64,000 bases of DNA from Pseudomonas sp. PDM15 (GTDB lineage: Bacteria; Pseudomonadota; Gammaproteobacteria; Pseudomonadales; Pseudomonadaceae): assembly GCF_014851565.1 (NCBI RefSeq), contig NZ_JACVAA010000010.1, positions 1 to 64,000 of the forward strand. The letters are read 5' to 3'. Positions 29,271 through 37,190 of the stretch are shown one piece after another. The translations under genes were made by a program, and so were the position numbers. The notes beneath the pieces are model-generated. The model saw only the letters and a program-made list of their open reading frames with translations, was not told the DNA's origin and did not search any database. Within the stretch, counting starts at the first letter, position 1, and every line of letters starts with the position of its first letter.

Positions 29271-29912
29271 ATGTCGCATAACTCTTTCATGAACACCATG
29301 CCTGACATCCAAGCCGCCGGCGGCCTTGTGCCGATGGTGATCGAGCAGTCCGCCCGTGGCGAACGCGCCTATGACATCTACTCCCGCCTGCTTAAGGAGC
29401 GAGTGATCTTCATGGTCGGCCAGGTCGAGGACTACATGGCCAACCTGGTCGTGGCTCAGCTGCTGTTCCTCGAAGCCGAGAACCCGGACAAAGACATTCA
29501 CCTGTACATCAACTCGCCGGGCGGTTCGGTGACTGCTGGCATGTCGATCTACGACACCATGCAGTTCATCAAGCCTGACGTGTCCACCATCTGCATCGGC
29601 CAGGCCTGCAGCATGGGCGCGTTGCTGCTGGCTGGCGGTGCCGCCGGCAAGCGTTACTGCCTGCCGCACTCGCGCATGATGATTCACCAGCCGCTGGGCG
29701 GCTTCCAGGGCCAGGCCTCGGATATCGAGATTCACGCTCGTGAAATTCTCACCATCCGCGAGCGCCTGAATAAGATCCTGGCCGACCACTGCAAGCAGCC
29801 GATCGACGTGATCGCCAAGGACACTGACCGTGACAACTTCATGAGCGGTGACGAAGCGGTCAAATATGGCCTCATCGATCAGGTTCTGAACAAGCGTCAG
29901 CTGGCTGTCTGA
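29271..29912 (+). CDS. clpP: ATP-dependent Clp protease proteolytic subunit
   Basis: A 213-residue serine protease subunit that forms the tetradecameric chamber of ClpXP/ClpAP. The catalytic triad is intact: Ser114 (GQACSMGALLL), His139 (MMIHQPLGGF) and Asp188 (DTDRD). A short N-terminal propeptide is expected. The start at 29271 has GGGAGAG upstream; an in-frame ATG at 29244 is less well placed. clpX follows 108 bases later. Confidence 0.97.
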   Translation: MSHNSFMNTMPDIQAAGGLVPMVIEQSARGERAYDIYSRLLKERVIFMVGQVEDYMANLVVAQLLFLEAENPDKDIHLYINSPGGSVTAGMSIYDTMQFIKPDVSTICIGQACSMGALLLAGGAAGKRYCLPHSRMMIHQPLGGFQGQASDIEIHAREILTIRERLNKILADHCKQPIDVIAKDTDRDNFMSGDEAVKYGLIDQVLNKRQLAV

Positions 29913-29929
29913 TTCGGTGTTTCAGCGCA

Positions 29930-29950
29930 ACGGCCGGGGTATCCGGCCGT
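29930..29950 (+). other. Stem-loop between clpP and clpX
   Basis: ACGGCCGG and CCGGCCGT form a perfect 8-bp stem with a 5-base loop 17 bases after the clpP stop. No T-run follows, so it looks like an mRNA-stabilising or processing hairpin rather than a full terminator. Confidence 0.5.
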
Positions 29951-29958
29951 CCTGCAGG

Positions 29959-29987
29959 GTTGAAAATGCCTGCAATTGCCTTCATCT
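29959..29987 (+). promoter_or_regulatory. Candidate sigma32 promoter for clpX
   Basis: GTTGAA (29959-29964) and CTTCATCT (29980-29987) are 15 bp apart. They match the heat-shock consensus CTTGAA/CCCCATNT at about five of six and six of eight positions. The spacing is the same as at the better lon promoter. Confidence 0.4.
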
Positions 29988-30020
29988 TGTGTTTCATGCC
30001 TACCGTATTGGATCGATCGA

Positions 30021-31301
30021 ATGACTGACACCCGCAACGGCGAGGACAACGGCAAGCTGCTCTACTGCTCCTTCTGCGGCAAAAGCCAGCACGAAGTGCG
30101 CAAGCTGATCGCCGGTCCCTCCGTCTTTATCTGCGACGAGTGCGTCGACCTGTGCAATGACATCATCCGCGAGGAGGTGCAGGAAGCCCAGGCCGAGAGC
30201 AGCGCGCACAAGTTGCCCGCGCCCAAGGAAATCAGCGGCATCCTCGATCAGTACGTGATCGGTCAGGAACGTGCCAAGAAGGTGCTTTCCGTCGCGGTGT
30301 ACAACCATTACAAGCGTCTGAACCAGCGCGACAAGAAAGATGATGTCGAGCTGGGCAAGAGCAATATCCTGCTGATTGGTCCGACCGGCTCTGGCAAGAC
30401 GCTGCTGGCCGAGACGCTGGCTCGCCTGCTCAACGTGCCGTTCACCATCGCCGACGCCACCACCCTGACCGAAGCCGGTTATGTGGGTGAGGACGTCGAG
30501 AACATCATTCAGAAGCTGCTGCAGAAGTGCGATTACGACGTGGAAAAGGCCCAGATGGGCATCGTCTACATCGACGAAATCGACAAGATTTCGCGCAAGT
30601 CGGACAACCCCTCCATCACCCGTGACGTCTCGGGCGAGGGCGTGCAACAAGCGCTGCTGAAGCTGATCGAAGGTACAGTTGCCTCGGTTCCGCCCCAGGG
30701 TGGTCGCAAGCACCCGCAGCAGGAGTTCCTGCAGGTCGATACGCGCAACATCCTGTTCATCTGCGGTGGTGCATTCGCTGGTCTGGAGAAGGTAATTCAG
30801 GCCCGCTCCACCAAGGGCGGCATCGGCTTCAATGCCGAAGTGCGCAGCCCGGACCTGGGCAAGAAAGTCGGCGAGGCGCTGCGTGAGGTCGAACCCGATG
30901 ATTTGGTGAAGTTCGGTCTTATTCCGGAATTCGTTGGTCGTCTGCCGGTCATCGCCACCCTCGATGAGCTGGACGAGGCTGCGCTGATGCAGATCCTCAC
31001 CGAGCCGAAGAACGCCCTGACCAAGCAGTACGCCAAGCTGTTCGAGATGGAAGGCGTGGACCTGGAGTTCCGTGCCGACGCGCTGAAGGCCGTGGCTCAT
31101 CGTGCGCTGGAGCGCAAGACCGGTGCTCGTGGCCTGCGTTCTATCCTCGAAGGCGTATTGCTCGACACCATGTACGAGATCCCCTCGCAGAGCGATGTCA
31201 GCAAGGTGGTGATCGACGAGAGCGTGATCGAAGGCAGTTCCAAGCCGCTGTTGATCTACGAGAACAGCGAGCCGCCGGCCAAGGCTGCGCCGGACGCCTG
31301 A
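30021..31301 (+). CDS. clpX: ATP-dependent Clp protease ATPase subunit ClpX
   Basis: A 426-residue AAA+ unfoldase that feeds substrates to ClpP. The N-terminal zinc domain has Cys16, Cys19, Cys38 and Cys41. Walker A is GPTGSGKT, Walker B IVYIDEIDKI, and the pore loop (GYVGEDVE) and the IGF-equivalent loop for ClpP docking (KGGIGFNAE) are visible. Length equals that recalled for P. aeruginosa ClpX. The start at 30021 is set by family length although the Shine-Dalgarno is weak; an upstream in-frame ATG exists at 29976. Confidence 0.97.
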   Translation: MTDTRNGEDNGKLLYCSFCGKSQHEVRKLIAGPSVFICDECVDLCNDIIREEVQEAQAESSAHKLPAPKEISGILDQYVIGQERAKKVLSVAVYNHYKRLNQRDKKDDVELGKSNILLIGPTGSGKTLLAETLARLLNVPFTIADATTLTEAGYVGEDVENIIQKLLQKCDYDVEKAQMGIVYIDEIDKISRKSDNPSITRDVSGEGVQQALLKLIEGTVASVPPQGGRKHPQQEFLQVDTRNILFICGGAFAGLEKVIQARSTKGGIGFNAEVRSPDLGKKVGEALREVEPDDLVKFGLIPEFVGRLPVIATLDELDEAALMQILTEPKNALTKQYAKLFEMEGVDLEFRADALKAVAHRALERKTGARGLRSILEGVLLDTMYEIPSQSDVSKVVIDESVIEGSSKPLLIYENSEPPAKAAPDA

Positions 31302-31320
31302 CGTCTGTAAACCGTTGAAA

Positions 31321-31349
31321 CAAGGGGCCCTGCGGGGCCCTTTGCTTTT
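31321..31349 (+). terminator. Intrinsic terminator after clpX
   Basis: CAAGGGGCCC and GGGCCCTTTG pair with a 4-base loop (one G-T pair) and are followed by CTTTTC, 20 bases after the clpX stop. Confidence 0.75.
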
Positions 31350-31361
31350 CCGCCTTTCTCG

Positions 31362-31390
31362 CTTGTTTTTTCCCAGGGGCGGCCCCATCT
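31362..31390 (+). promoter_or_regulatory. Sigma32 heat-shock promoter of lon
   Basis: CTTGTT (31362-31367) and CCCCATCT (31383-31390) lie 15 bp apart, with CTCG just upstream as in the extended heat-shock -35. The -10 element fits CCCCATNT fully. Transcription would start near 31397, about 52 bases before lon and after the clpX terminator. Confidence 0.75.
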
Positions 31391-31448
31391 TAGGGTCAAG
31401 GGTACTCCCGTCCGATTACGGCCGAATGGCCGCCGTAGAGCTGAAATC

Positions 31449-33845
31449 ATGAAGACAACCATCGAATTGCCTCTCTTGCCGCTGCGTGATGTCGTGGTCT
31501 ATCCGCACATGGTCATCCCGCTGTTCGTCGGTCGCGAGAAGTCCATCGAGGCCCTGGAGGCCGCCATGGCCGGCGACAAGCAGATCCTCCTGCTGGCGCA
31601 GCGCAACCCGGCTGACGATGATCCTGGCGAAGATGCGCTGTACCGCATGGGTACCGTGGCCACCGTGCTGCAGCTGCTCAAGTTGCCGGATGGCACGGTC
31701 AAGGTGCTGGTCGAGGGCGAGCAGCGCGGCTCCGTGCAGAAGTTCATCGAAGTGGATGGCCACTGCCGTGCCGAGGTGCAGTTGCTCGACGAAAGCGAAG
31801 CAGCCGAGCGCGAGTCGGAAGTCTTCACTCGCAGCCTGCTCAGCCAGTTCGAACAGTACGTGCAGCTGGGCAAGAAAGTGCCGGCCGAGGTGCTGTCGTC
31901 GCTGAACAGCATTGATGATCCGGCGCGCCTGGTCGACACCATGGCCGCGCACATGGTGCTGAAGATTGAGCAGAAGCAGGAAATCCTCGAGATCACCAGC
32001 CTGGCCGAGCGCGTCGAGCATGTGCTGGCGCTGCTGGATGCCGAAATCGACCTGCTGCAGGTCGAGAAGCGCATCCGTGGCCGGGTCAAGAAGCAGATGG
32101 AGCGCAGCCAGCGTGAGTACTACCTAAATGAGCAGATGAAGGCCATTCAGAAGGAGCTGGGCGACATCGACGAAGGCCATAACGAGATCGACGAGCTGAA
32201 GAAGCGCATCGATAACGCCGGCCTTACCAAAGAGGCGCTGACCAAGGCCAATGCCGAGCTGAACAAGCTCAAGCAGATGTCGCCGATGTCGGCGGAAGCC
32301 ACCGTGGTGCGCTCTTACATCGACTGGCTGACCAACGTGCCGTGGAAGGCCGAGAGCAAGGTGCGCCTCGATCTGAGCAAGGCCGAAGACATCCTCGAGG
32401 CCGATCACTTCGGTCTGGAGGAAGTGAAGGAACGCATCCTCGAGTATCTCGCCGTGCAGAAGCGGGTGAAGAAGCTCAAGGGGCCGGTGCTGTGCCTGGT
32501 CGGTCCGCCCGGCGTGGGCAAGACCTCGCTGGCCGAGTCCATCGCTCGCGCCACCAATCGCAAGTTCGTGCGCATGGCCCTGGGTGGCGTGCGTGACGAA
32601 GCCGAGATCCGCGGTCACCGTCGCACCTACATCGGCTCCATGCCTGGTCGTCTGATCCAGAAGCTGACCAAGGTCGGCGTGCGCAACCCGCTGTTCCTGC
32701 TCGACGAGATCGACAAGATGGGTAGCGACATGCGTGGCGATCCCGCCTCGGCGCTGCTTGAGGTGCTGGATCCGGAGCAGAACCACAACTTCAACGACCA
32801 TTACCTGGAGGTCGACTACGACCTTTCGGACGTAATGTTCATCTGCACCGCCAACTCCATGAACATCCCCGGTCCGCTGCTGGACCGCATGGAAGTGATT
32901 CGTCTGCCGGGCTACACCGAGGACGAGAAGGTCAATATCGCCATCAAGTACCTGACGCCCAAGCAGGTATTGGCCAATGGCCTGAAGAAGGGCGAGCTGG
33001 AGTTCGAGGACGCCGCGATCCGCGACATCATTCGTTACTACACCCGCGAGGCGGGCGTGCGCAGCCTGGAGCGGCAGATTTCCAAGGTCTGCCGCAAGGC
33101 GGTCAAGGAGCACGCCAAGGAGAAGCGCATCAAGGTACTGGTGACGCCGGACTCGCTGGAGCACTTCCTTGGTGTGCGCCGCTACCGCCATGGCCTGGCC
33201 GAGCAGCAGGACCAAATCGGTCAGGTCACGGGCCTGGCCTGGACCCAGGTCGGTGGCGAATTGCTGACCATCGAAACCGCCGTGGTGCCGGGCAAGGGCC
33301 AGCTGATCAAGACCGGCTCGCTGGGCGACGTAATGGCCGAGTCCATGACCGCCGCGCTGACCGTGGTGCGTAGCCGTGCCAAGAGCCTGGGCATTCCCGT
33401 GGATTTCCACGAGAAGCGCGACGTGCACATCCATATGCCGGAAGGCGCCACGCCGAAGGATGGTCCCAGTGCCGGTATCGGTCTGTGCACGGCCCTGGTT
33501 TCGGCCTTGACGCAGATCCCGGTGCGCGCCGACGTGGCCATGACCGGCGAGATCACCCTGCGTGGTCAGGTGCTGGCCATCGGCGGTCTCAAGGAGAAGT
33601 TACTGGCCGCCCACCGGGGTGGAATCAAGACCGTGATCATTCCGGAAGAGAATGTTCGTGATCTCAAGGAAATTCCGGAAAATATTAAGCAAGACCTGAC
33701 CATTAAGCCGGTTAAATGGATTGACGAGGTCCTGCAAATTGCGCTGCAATACGCCCCGGAGCCCTTGCCCGATGCGGCTCCCGAGATGGTTGCAAAGGAT
33801 GATACGCGCGAGACTGATTCCAAGGAGCGAATCAGCACGCATTAG
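31449..33845 (+). CDS. lon: ATP-dependent protease La (Lon)
   Basis: A 798-residue cytoplasmic AAA+ protease that degrades damaged and regulatory proteins. Domains in order: N-terminal LON substrate domain (about 5-200), coiled-coil region, AAA+ with Walker A GPPGVGKT and Walker B FLLDEIDKMG, and the protease domain with the Ser-Lys dyad Ser674 (KDGPSAG) and Lys717 (GLKEKLLAA). Full length. A sigma32-type promoter directly upstream fits heat induction. hupB follows with its own strong promoter. Confidence 0.97.
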   Translation: MKTTIELPLLPLRDVVVYPHMVIPLFVGREKSIEALEAAMAGDKQILLLAQRNPADDDPGEDALYRMGTVATVLQLLKLPDGTVKVLVEGEQRGSVQKFIEVDGHCRAEVQLLDESEAAERESEVFTRSLLSQFEQYVQLGKKVPAEVLSSLNSIDDPARLVDTMAAHMVLKIEQKQEILEITSLAERVEHVLALLDAEIDLLQVEKRIRGRVKKQMERSQREYYLNEQMKAIQKELGDIDEGHNEIDELKKRIDNAGLTKEALTKANAELNKLKQMSPMSAEATVVRSYIDWLTNVPWKAESKVRLDLSKAEDILEADHFGLEEVKERILEYLAVQKRVKKLKGPVLCLVGPPGVGKTSLAESIARATNRKFVRMALGGVRDEAEIRGHRRTYIGSMPGRLIQKLTKVGVRNPLFLLDEIDKMGSDMRGDPASALLEVLDPEQNHNFNDHYLEVDYDLSDVMFICTANSMNIPGPLLDRMEVIRLPGYTEDEKVNIAIKYLTPKQVLANGLKKGELEFEDAAIRDIIRYYTREAGVRSLERQISKVCRKAVKEHAKEKRIKVLVTPDSLEHFLGVRRYRHGLAEQQDQIGQVTGLAWTQVGGELLTIETAVVPGKGQLIKTGSLGDVMAESMTAALTVVRSRAKSLGIPVDFHEKRDVHIHMPEGATPKDGPSAGIGLCTALVSALTQIPVRADVAMTGEITLRGQVLAIGGLKEKLLAAHRGGIKTVIIPEENVRDLKEIPENIKQDLTIKPVKWIDEVLQIALQYAPEPLPDAAPEMVAKDDTRETDSKERISTH

Positions 33846-33858
33846 GCCGAAGGCTTCC

Positions 33859-33888
33859 TTGACACTATTTTCGAGCCCTTGTTATAAA
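33859..33888 (+). promoter_or_regulatory. Sigma70 promoter of hupB
   Basis: A consensus TTGACA (33859-33864) is followed 17 bp later by TTATAA, or 18 bp later by TATAAA (33883-33888). It predicts a start near 33894 and a leader of about 88 bases before the GTG start of hupB. Confidence 0.8.
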
Positions 33889-33981
33889 GCGGCTCCTATT
33901 GTGTCGGCAGGCCCTTCAGCACCCGCTTTGCTTACACCAAACAACTAAGAAACAACTCAACAGAAATAAGGGGACTTAAGA

Positions 33982-34254
33982 GTGAACAAGTCGGAACTGA
34001 TTGATGCCATCGCCGCATCCGCTGATATCCCGAAAGCTGTTGCTGGCCGCGCGCTGGACGCAGTGATCGAATCCGTCACTGGCGCTCTGAAGGCTGGTGA
34101 TTCCGTGGTGCTGGTTGGCTTCGGTACTTTCGCTGTCAAAGAACGCGCTGCCCGTACCGGCCGCAACCCGCAGACTGGCAAGCCGATCAAGATCGCCGCT
34201 GCCAAGATCCCTGGCTTCAAAGCTGGTAAAGCTCTGAAAGACGCCGTCAACTAA
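33982..34254 (+). CDS. hupB: DNA-binding protein HU-beta
   Basis: A 90-residue nucleoid protein. The HU signature (GFGTFAVKERAARTGRNPQTGKPI) with the DNA-intercalating Pro of RNPQTG is intact, and the N-terminal helices (MNKSELIDAIAASADIPKAV) are typical. It starts at a GTG (33982) with AAGGGG upstream. It has its own promoter and terminator, and lies between lon and ppiD as in P. aeruginosa. Confidence 0.96.
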   Translation: MNKSELIDAIAASADIPKAVAGRALDAVIESVTGALKAGDSVVLVGFGTFAVKERAARTGRNPQTGKPIKIAAAKIPGFKAGKALKDAVN

Positions 34255-34338
34255 GCGTCTCTCTGGGCTTTGCCCCGCCGCACCGGGTCAGCCCGGTTCG
34301 GTGCGGAGCGGAATCCCATCCGCTCCATCAGTTACGAG

Positions 34339-34369
34339 AAGGCGCATCCTCGGATGCGCCTTTCTTTTA
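34339..34369 (+). terminator. Intrinsic terminator after hupB
   Basis: AAGGCGCATCC-TC-GGATGCGCCTT (34339-34362) forms an 11-bp perfect stem followed by TCTTTTAT. Confidence 0.88.
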
Positions 34370-34430
34370 TCCGGATTCAACACCCGCGCTGCATTCGCTG
34401 TTCGTTCAGTGCAGCCGTTTCGGGGGAAGC

Positions 34431-36287
34431 ATGCTGCAGAACATCAGGGACAATTCCCAGGGCTGGATCGCCAAGACCATCGTCGGTCTGATCGTCATGT
34501 TGATGGCGTTCACCGGCTTCGAGGCCATCCTCCAGTCCACCAGTAACAGCCGCAATGCCGCCGAGGTCAATGGCGAAGAGATCAGCCTGGACAGCCTCAA
34601 CGCGGCGGTGGAAATGCAGCGTCGGCAGCTAATCCAGCAATTCGGCAAGGATTTCGACGCCTCGCTGCTGGACGACAACCTGCTGCGCAAGGCCGCCCTC
34701 GACAATCTGATCGATCGTACCCTGCTGCTGCAGGGCGCCAAGGAAGCCGGCATGGGCTTCTCCGAGACCTCGCTGGATCAACTGATCCTGCAGACCCCGG
34801 CCTTCCAGGTCGAGGGCAAATTTGATTCGGCACGCTTCGACCAGATCCTGCAGCAGCAGGGCATGAGTCGCATGCAGTTCCGCGAGCGCCTGCGCCAAGA
34901 CGTTCTGGTCAGCCAGCTGCAGGCGACCCTGGCCGCCAGCAACTTCGTCACCGACGCCGAGCTGCAGGCCTTCGTGCGTCTGGACAAGCAGACCCGCGAC
35001 TTCGCCACTCACACCATTGTTGCCGACGCCAAGGCCGTCGAGCTGAAGGATGAGGAGATCAAGGCTTACTACGACGAGCACGCCGACCAGTTCATGAGCA
35101 CCGAGCAGGTCGTGGTCGAGTACGTCGAGCTGAAGAAGGAGCGCTTCTTCGCCGAGGCCAAGGCCAGCGACGAAGAGCTGCAGGAGCTGTACAAGAAAGA
35201 AATCGCCAACCTGGCCGAGCAGCGCCGCGGCGCGCACATCCTGCTGGAAGTAAACGACAAGCTCAGCGACGAGCAGGCCAAGGCCAAGCTCGACGAAGTG
35301 GCTGCACGCCTGAAGCAGGGCGAGGACTTCGCCAAACTGGCCAAGGAAATCTCCCAGGACCCGGGCTCCGCCAGCAACGGCGGTGATCTGGGCTTCGCCG
35401 GTCCGGGCGTGTATGACCCCGAGTTCGAGAAGGCGCTATACGCGCTGAAGAAGGACGAAGTATCCGCACCTGTGCGCAGCGCATTCGGCTGGCACCTGGT
35501 CAAGCTGCTGGACGTTCAGGCACCCGAGGTGCCGAGCTTCGCCAGCCTGAAGGACCAGCTGGAGCGCGACGTCAAAGCGCAGCAGGTCGAGCAGCGCTTC
35601 GTCGAAGTGGCCAAGGAACTGGAGGAAGCCAGCTACGAGGCCTCCGATCTTTCCCAGCCTGCGGAAGAGCTGCAGTTGCAGGTGCAGACCAGTGGCGCCT
35701 TCGGTCGCGAGGGTGGCGAGGGTATCGCTGCCAACCGTCAGGTGGTGCAGGCTGCCTTCAGTCCGGAAGTGCTGGAAGACGGTCGCAGCAGTAGCGCCAT
35801 CGAGCTGGATCCGGACACCGTGGTCGTGGTGCGCGTGAAGGAGCACAAGAAGCCGGCGCAGCTGCCGCTGGAAGAAGTCACCGCCGGTATTCGCGACACC
35901 CTGGCGCGCAAGAAGGCCGGGGAAGCGGCCAAGGCCAACGGCGAGGCGCTGATGGCCGGGCTGCGCAAGGGCGAGGACGCTGGCAAGGACTGGAAGGTGG
36001 TGCAGGCCGCTACCCGCAGCCAGGAAGGCGTCGAGCCGGTTGTGCTGCAGGCGCTGTTCCGCATGGCCAAGCCGGGCGAAGACGGCAAGCCCACCTATGC
36101 TGGCGTCAGTCTTAACAACGGCGACTATGTAGTGCTACGTCTCGACGGCGTCGGCCAGGCCAAGGCCGAGCTGAGCGAGGAAGAGAAGGTCAGCTACCGT
36201 CGCTTCCTGGCCTCGCGTACCGGCCAGCAGGACTTCGCCGCCTATCGCCAGCAGCTGCAGGCAGAGGCCGATATCGAGCGTTTCTGA
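34431..36287 (+). CDS. ppiD: Periplasmic folding chaperone PpiD (SurA_N-parvulin)
   Basis: A 618-residue inner-membrane-anchored periplasmic chaperone. One N-terminal transmembrane helix (about 12-34) is followed by a SurA-like chaperone region (about 40-255) and a parvulin domain (about 265-365; AHILLEV, SQDPGSASNGGDLGF, FGWHLVKLL), then a long helical C-terminal part. It assists folding of exported proteins near the Sec translocon. GGGGGAAGC precedes the ATG. It is close to the Clp/Lon/HU block and followed by a bidirectional terminator. Confidence 0.93.
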   Translation: MLQNIRDNSQGWIAKTIVGLIVMLMAFTGFEAILQSTSNSRNAAEVNGEEISLDSLNAAVEMQRRQLIQQFGKDFDASLLDDNLLRKAALDNLIDRTLLLQGAKEAGMGFSETSLDQLILQTPAFQVEGKFDSARFDQILQQQGMSRMQFRERLRQDVLVSQLQATLAASNFVTDAELQAFVRLDKQTRDFATHTIVADAKAVELKDEEIKAYYDEHADQFMSTEQVVVEYVELKKERFFAEAKASDEELQELYKKEIANLAEQRRGAHILLEVNDKLSDEQAKAKLDEVAARLKQGEDFAKLAKEISQDPGSASNGGDLGFAGPGVYDPEFEKALYALKKDEVSAPVRSAFGWHLVKLLDVQAPEVPSFASLKDQLERDVKAQQVEQRFVEVAKELEEASYEASDLSQPAEELQLQVQTSGAFGREGGEGIAANRQVVQAAFSPEVLEDGRSSSAIELDPDTVVVVRVKEHKKPAQLPLEEVTAGIRDTLARKKAGEAAKANGEALMAGLRKGEDAGKDWKVVQAATRSQEGVEPVVLQALFRMAKPGEDGKPTYAGVSLNNGDYVVLRLDGVGQAKAELSEEEKVSYRRFLASRTGQQDFAAYRQQLQAEADIERF

Positions 36288-36327
36288 GTGACAGGATCTC
36301 CCGCCCTCGTGGAGGGAGACGCCCAAG

Positions 36328-36355
36328 AAAAAGGCCGCTGAAAAGCGGCCTTTTT
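36328..36355. terminator. Bidirectional terminator between ppiD and fabI
   Basis: AAAAAGGCCGCT-GAAA-AGCGGCCTTTTT is a perfect 12-bp stem with a GNRA loop and A/T tracts on both arms, serving both convergent genes. Confidence 0.92.
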
Positions 36356-36375
36356 CGTTTCCGGCTACTGAGGTA

Positions 36376-37170
36376 TCAGTCTTCGATGGCGCCCATCGCG
36401 GTGGTGTTGAAGCCGCCGTCGACATAGAGGATCTCGCCACTGATGCCCGAGGCCAGGTCGGAGCAGAGGAAGGCGCCGGCATTGCCGACTTCTTCAATGG
36501 TCACGTTGCGGCGCAGCGGGGTCTGCTTCTCGTTGGCGGCGAGCATCTTGCGGAAGCTCTTGATGCCACTGGCGGCCAGGGTGCGGATCGGGCCTGCGGA
36601 GATGGCATTGACGCGGGTGCCTTCCGGGCCGAGGCTGCCGGCCAGGTAGCGCACACCGGCCTCCAGGCTGGCCTTGGCCATGCCCATCACGTTGTAGTTA
36701 GGCATGGTGCGCTCGGCGCCCAGGTAGGAGAGGGTCAGCACGCTGCCGTTGCGGCCTTGCATCATGCTGCGGCCGGCCTTGGCCAGGGCGACCAGGCTGT
36801 AGGCGCTGATGTCGTGAGCGATGCGGAAGCCTTCGCGGGTGGTGACCTCGGTGAAGTCGCCGTCCAGCTGGTCACCGGGGGCGAAGCCGACGGAGTGGAC
36901 GATGCAGTCCAGGCCATCCCACTTCTTGCTCAGTTCCTCGAAGACCTTGGCGATCTCGTCGTCATTGGCCACGTCGCAGGGGAAGCACAGCTCGGGGTTC
37001 GAGCCCCAGCCAGCGGCGAATTCTTCGACGCGGCCCTTGAGCTTGTCGTTCTGGTAGGTGAAGGCGAGCTCGGCGCCCTCGCGGTGCATGGCGGCGGCGA
37101 TGCCCGAGGCGATCGACAGTTTGCTGGCCACGCCAACGATCAGTACGCGCTTACCGGCGAGAAAACCCAT
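36376..37170 (-). CDS. fabI: Enoyl-[acyl-carrier-protein] reductase (NADH)
   Basis: A 264-residue SDR-fold enzyme that carries out the last reduction of fatty-acid elongation. The active-site Tyr149, Tyr159 and Lys166 (SYLGAERTMPNYNVMGMAK) are intact, as is the cofactor loop (VGVASKLSIASGIA). The start is placed at 37170 (MGFLAGKR) because GAGG is suitably spaced there; an ATG three codons upstream sits almost on the Shine-Dalgarno. It is followed upstream on the same strand by the npp importer genes, 20 bases from nppD. Confidence 0.96.
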   Translation of the reverse strand: MGFLAGKRVLIVGVASKLSIASGIAAAMHREGAELAFTYQNDKLKGRVEEFAAGWGSNPELCFPCDVANDDEIAKVFEELSKKWDGLDCIVHSVGFAPGDQLDGDFTEVTTREGFRIAHDISAYSLVALAKAGRSMMQGRNGSVLTLSYLGAERTMPNYNVMGMAKASLEAGVRYLAGSLGPEGTRVNAISAGPIRTLAASGIKSFRKMLAANEKQTPLRRNVTIEEVGNAGAFLCSDLASGISGEILYVDGGFNTTAMGAIED

Positions 37171-37190
37171 GTGCGTCATTCCTCTTTCAG

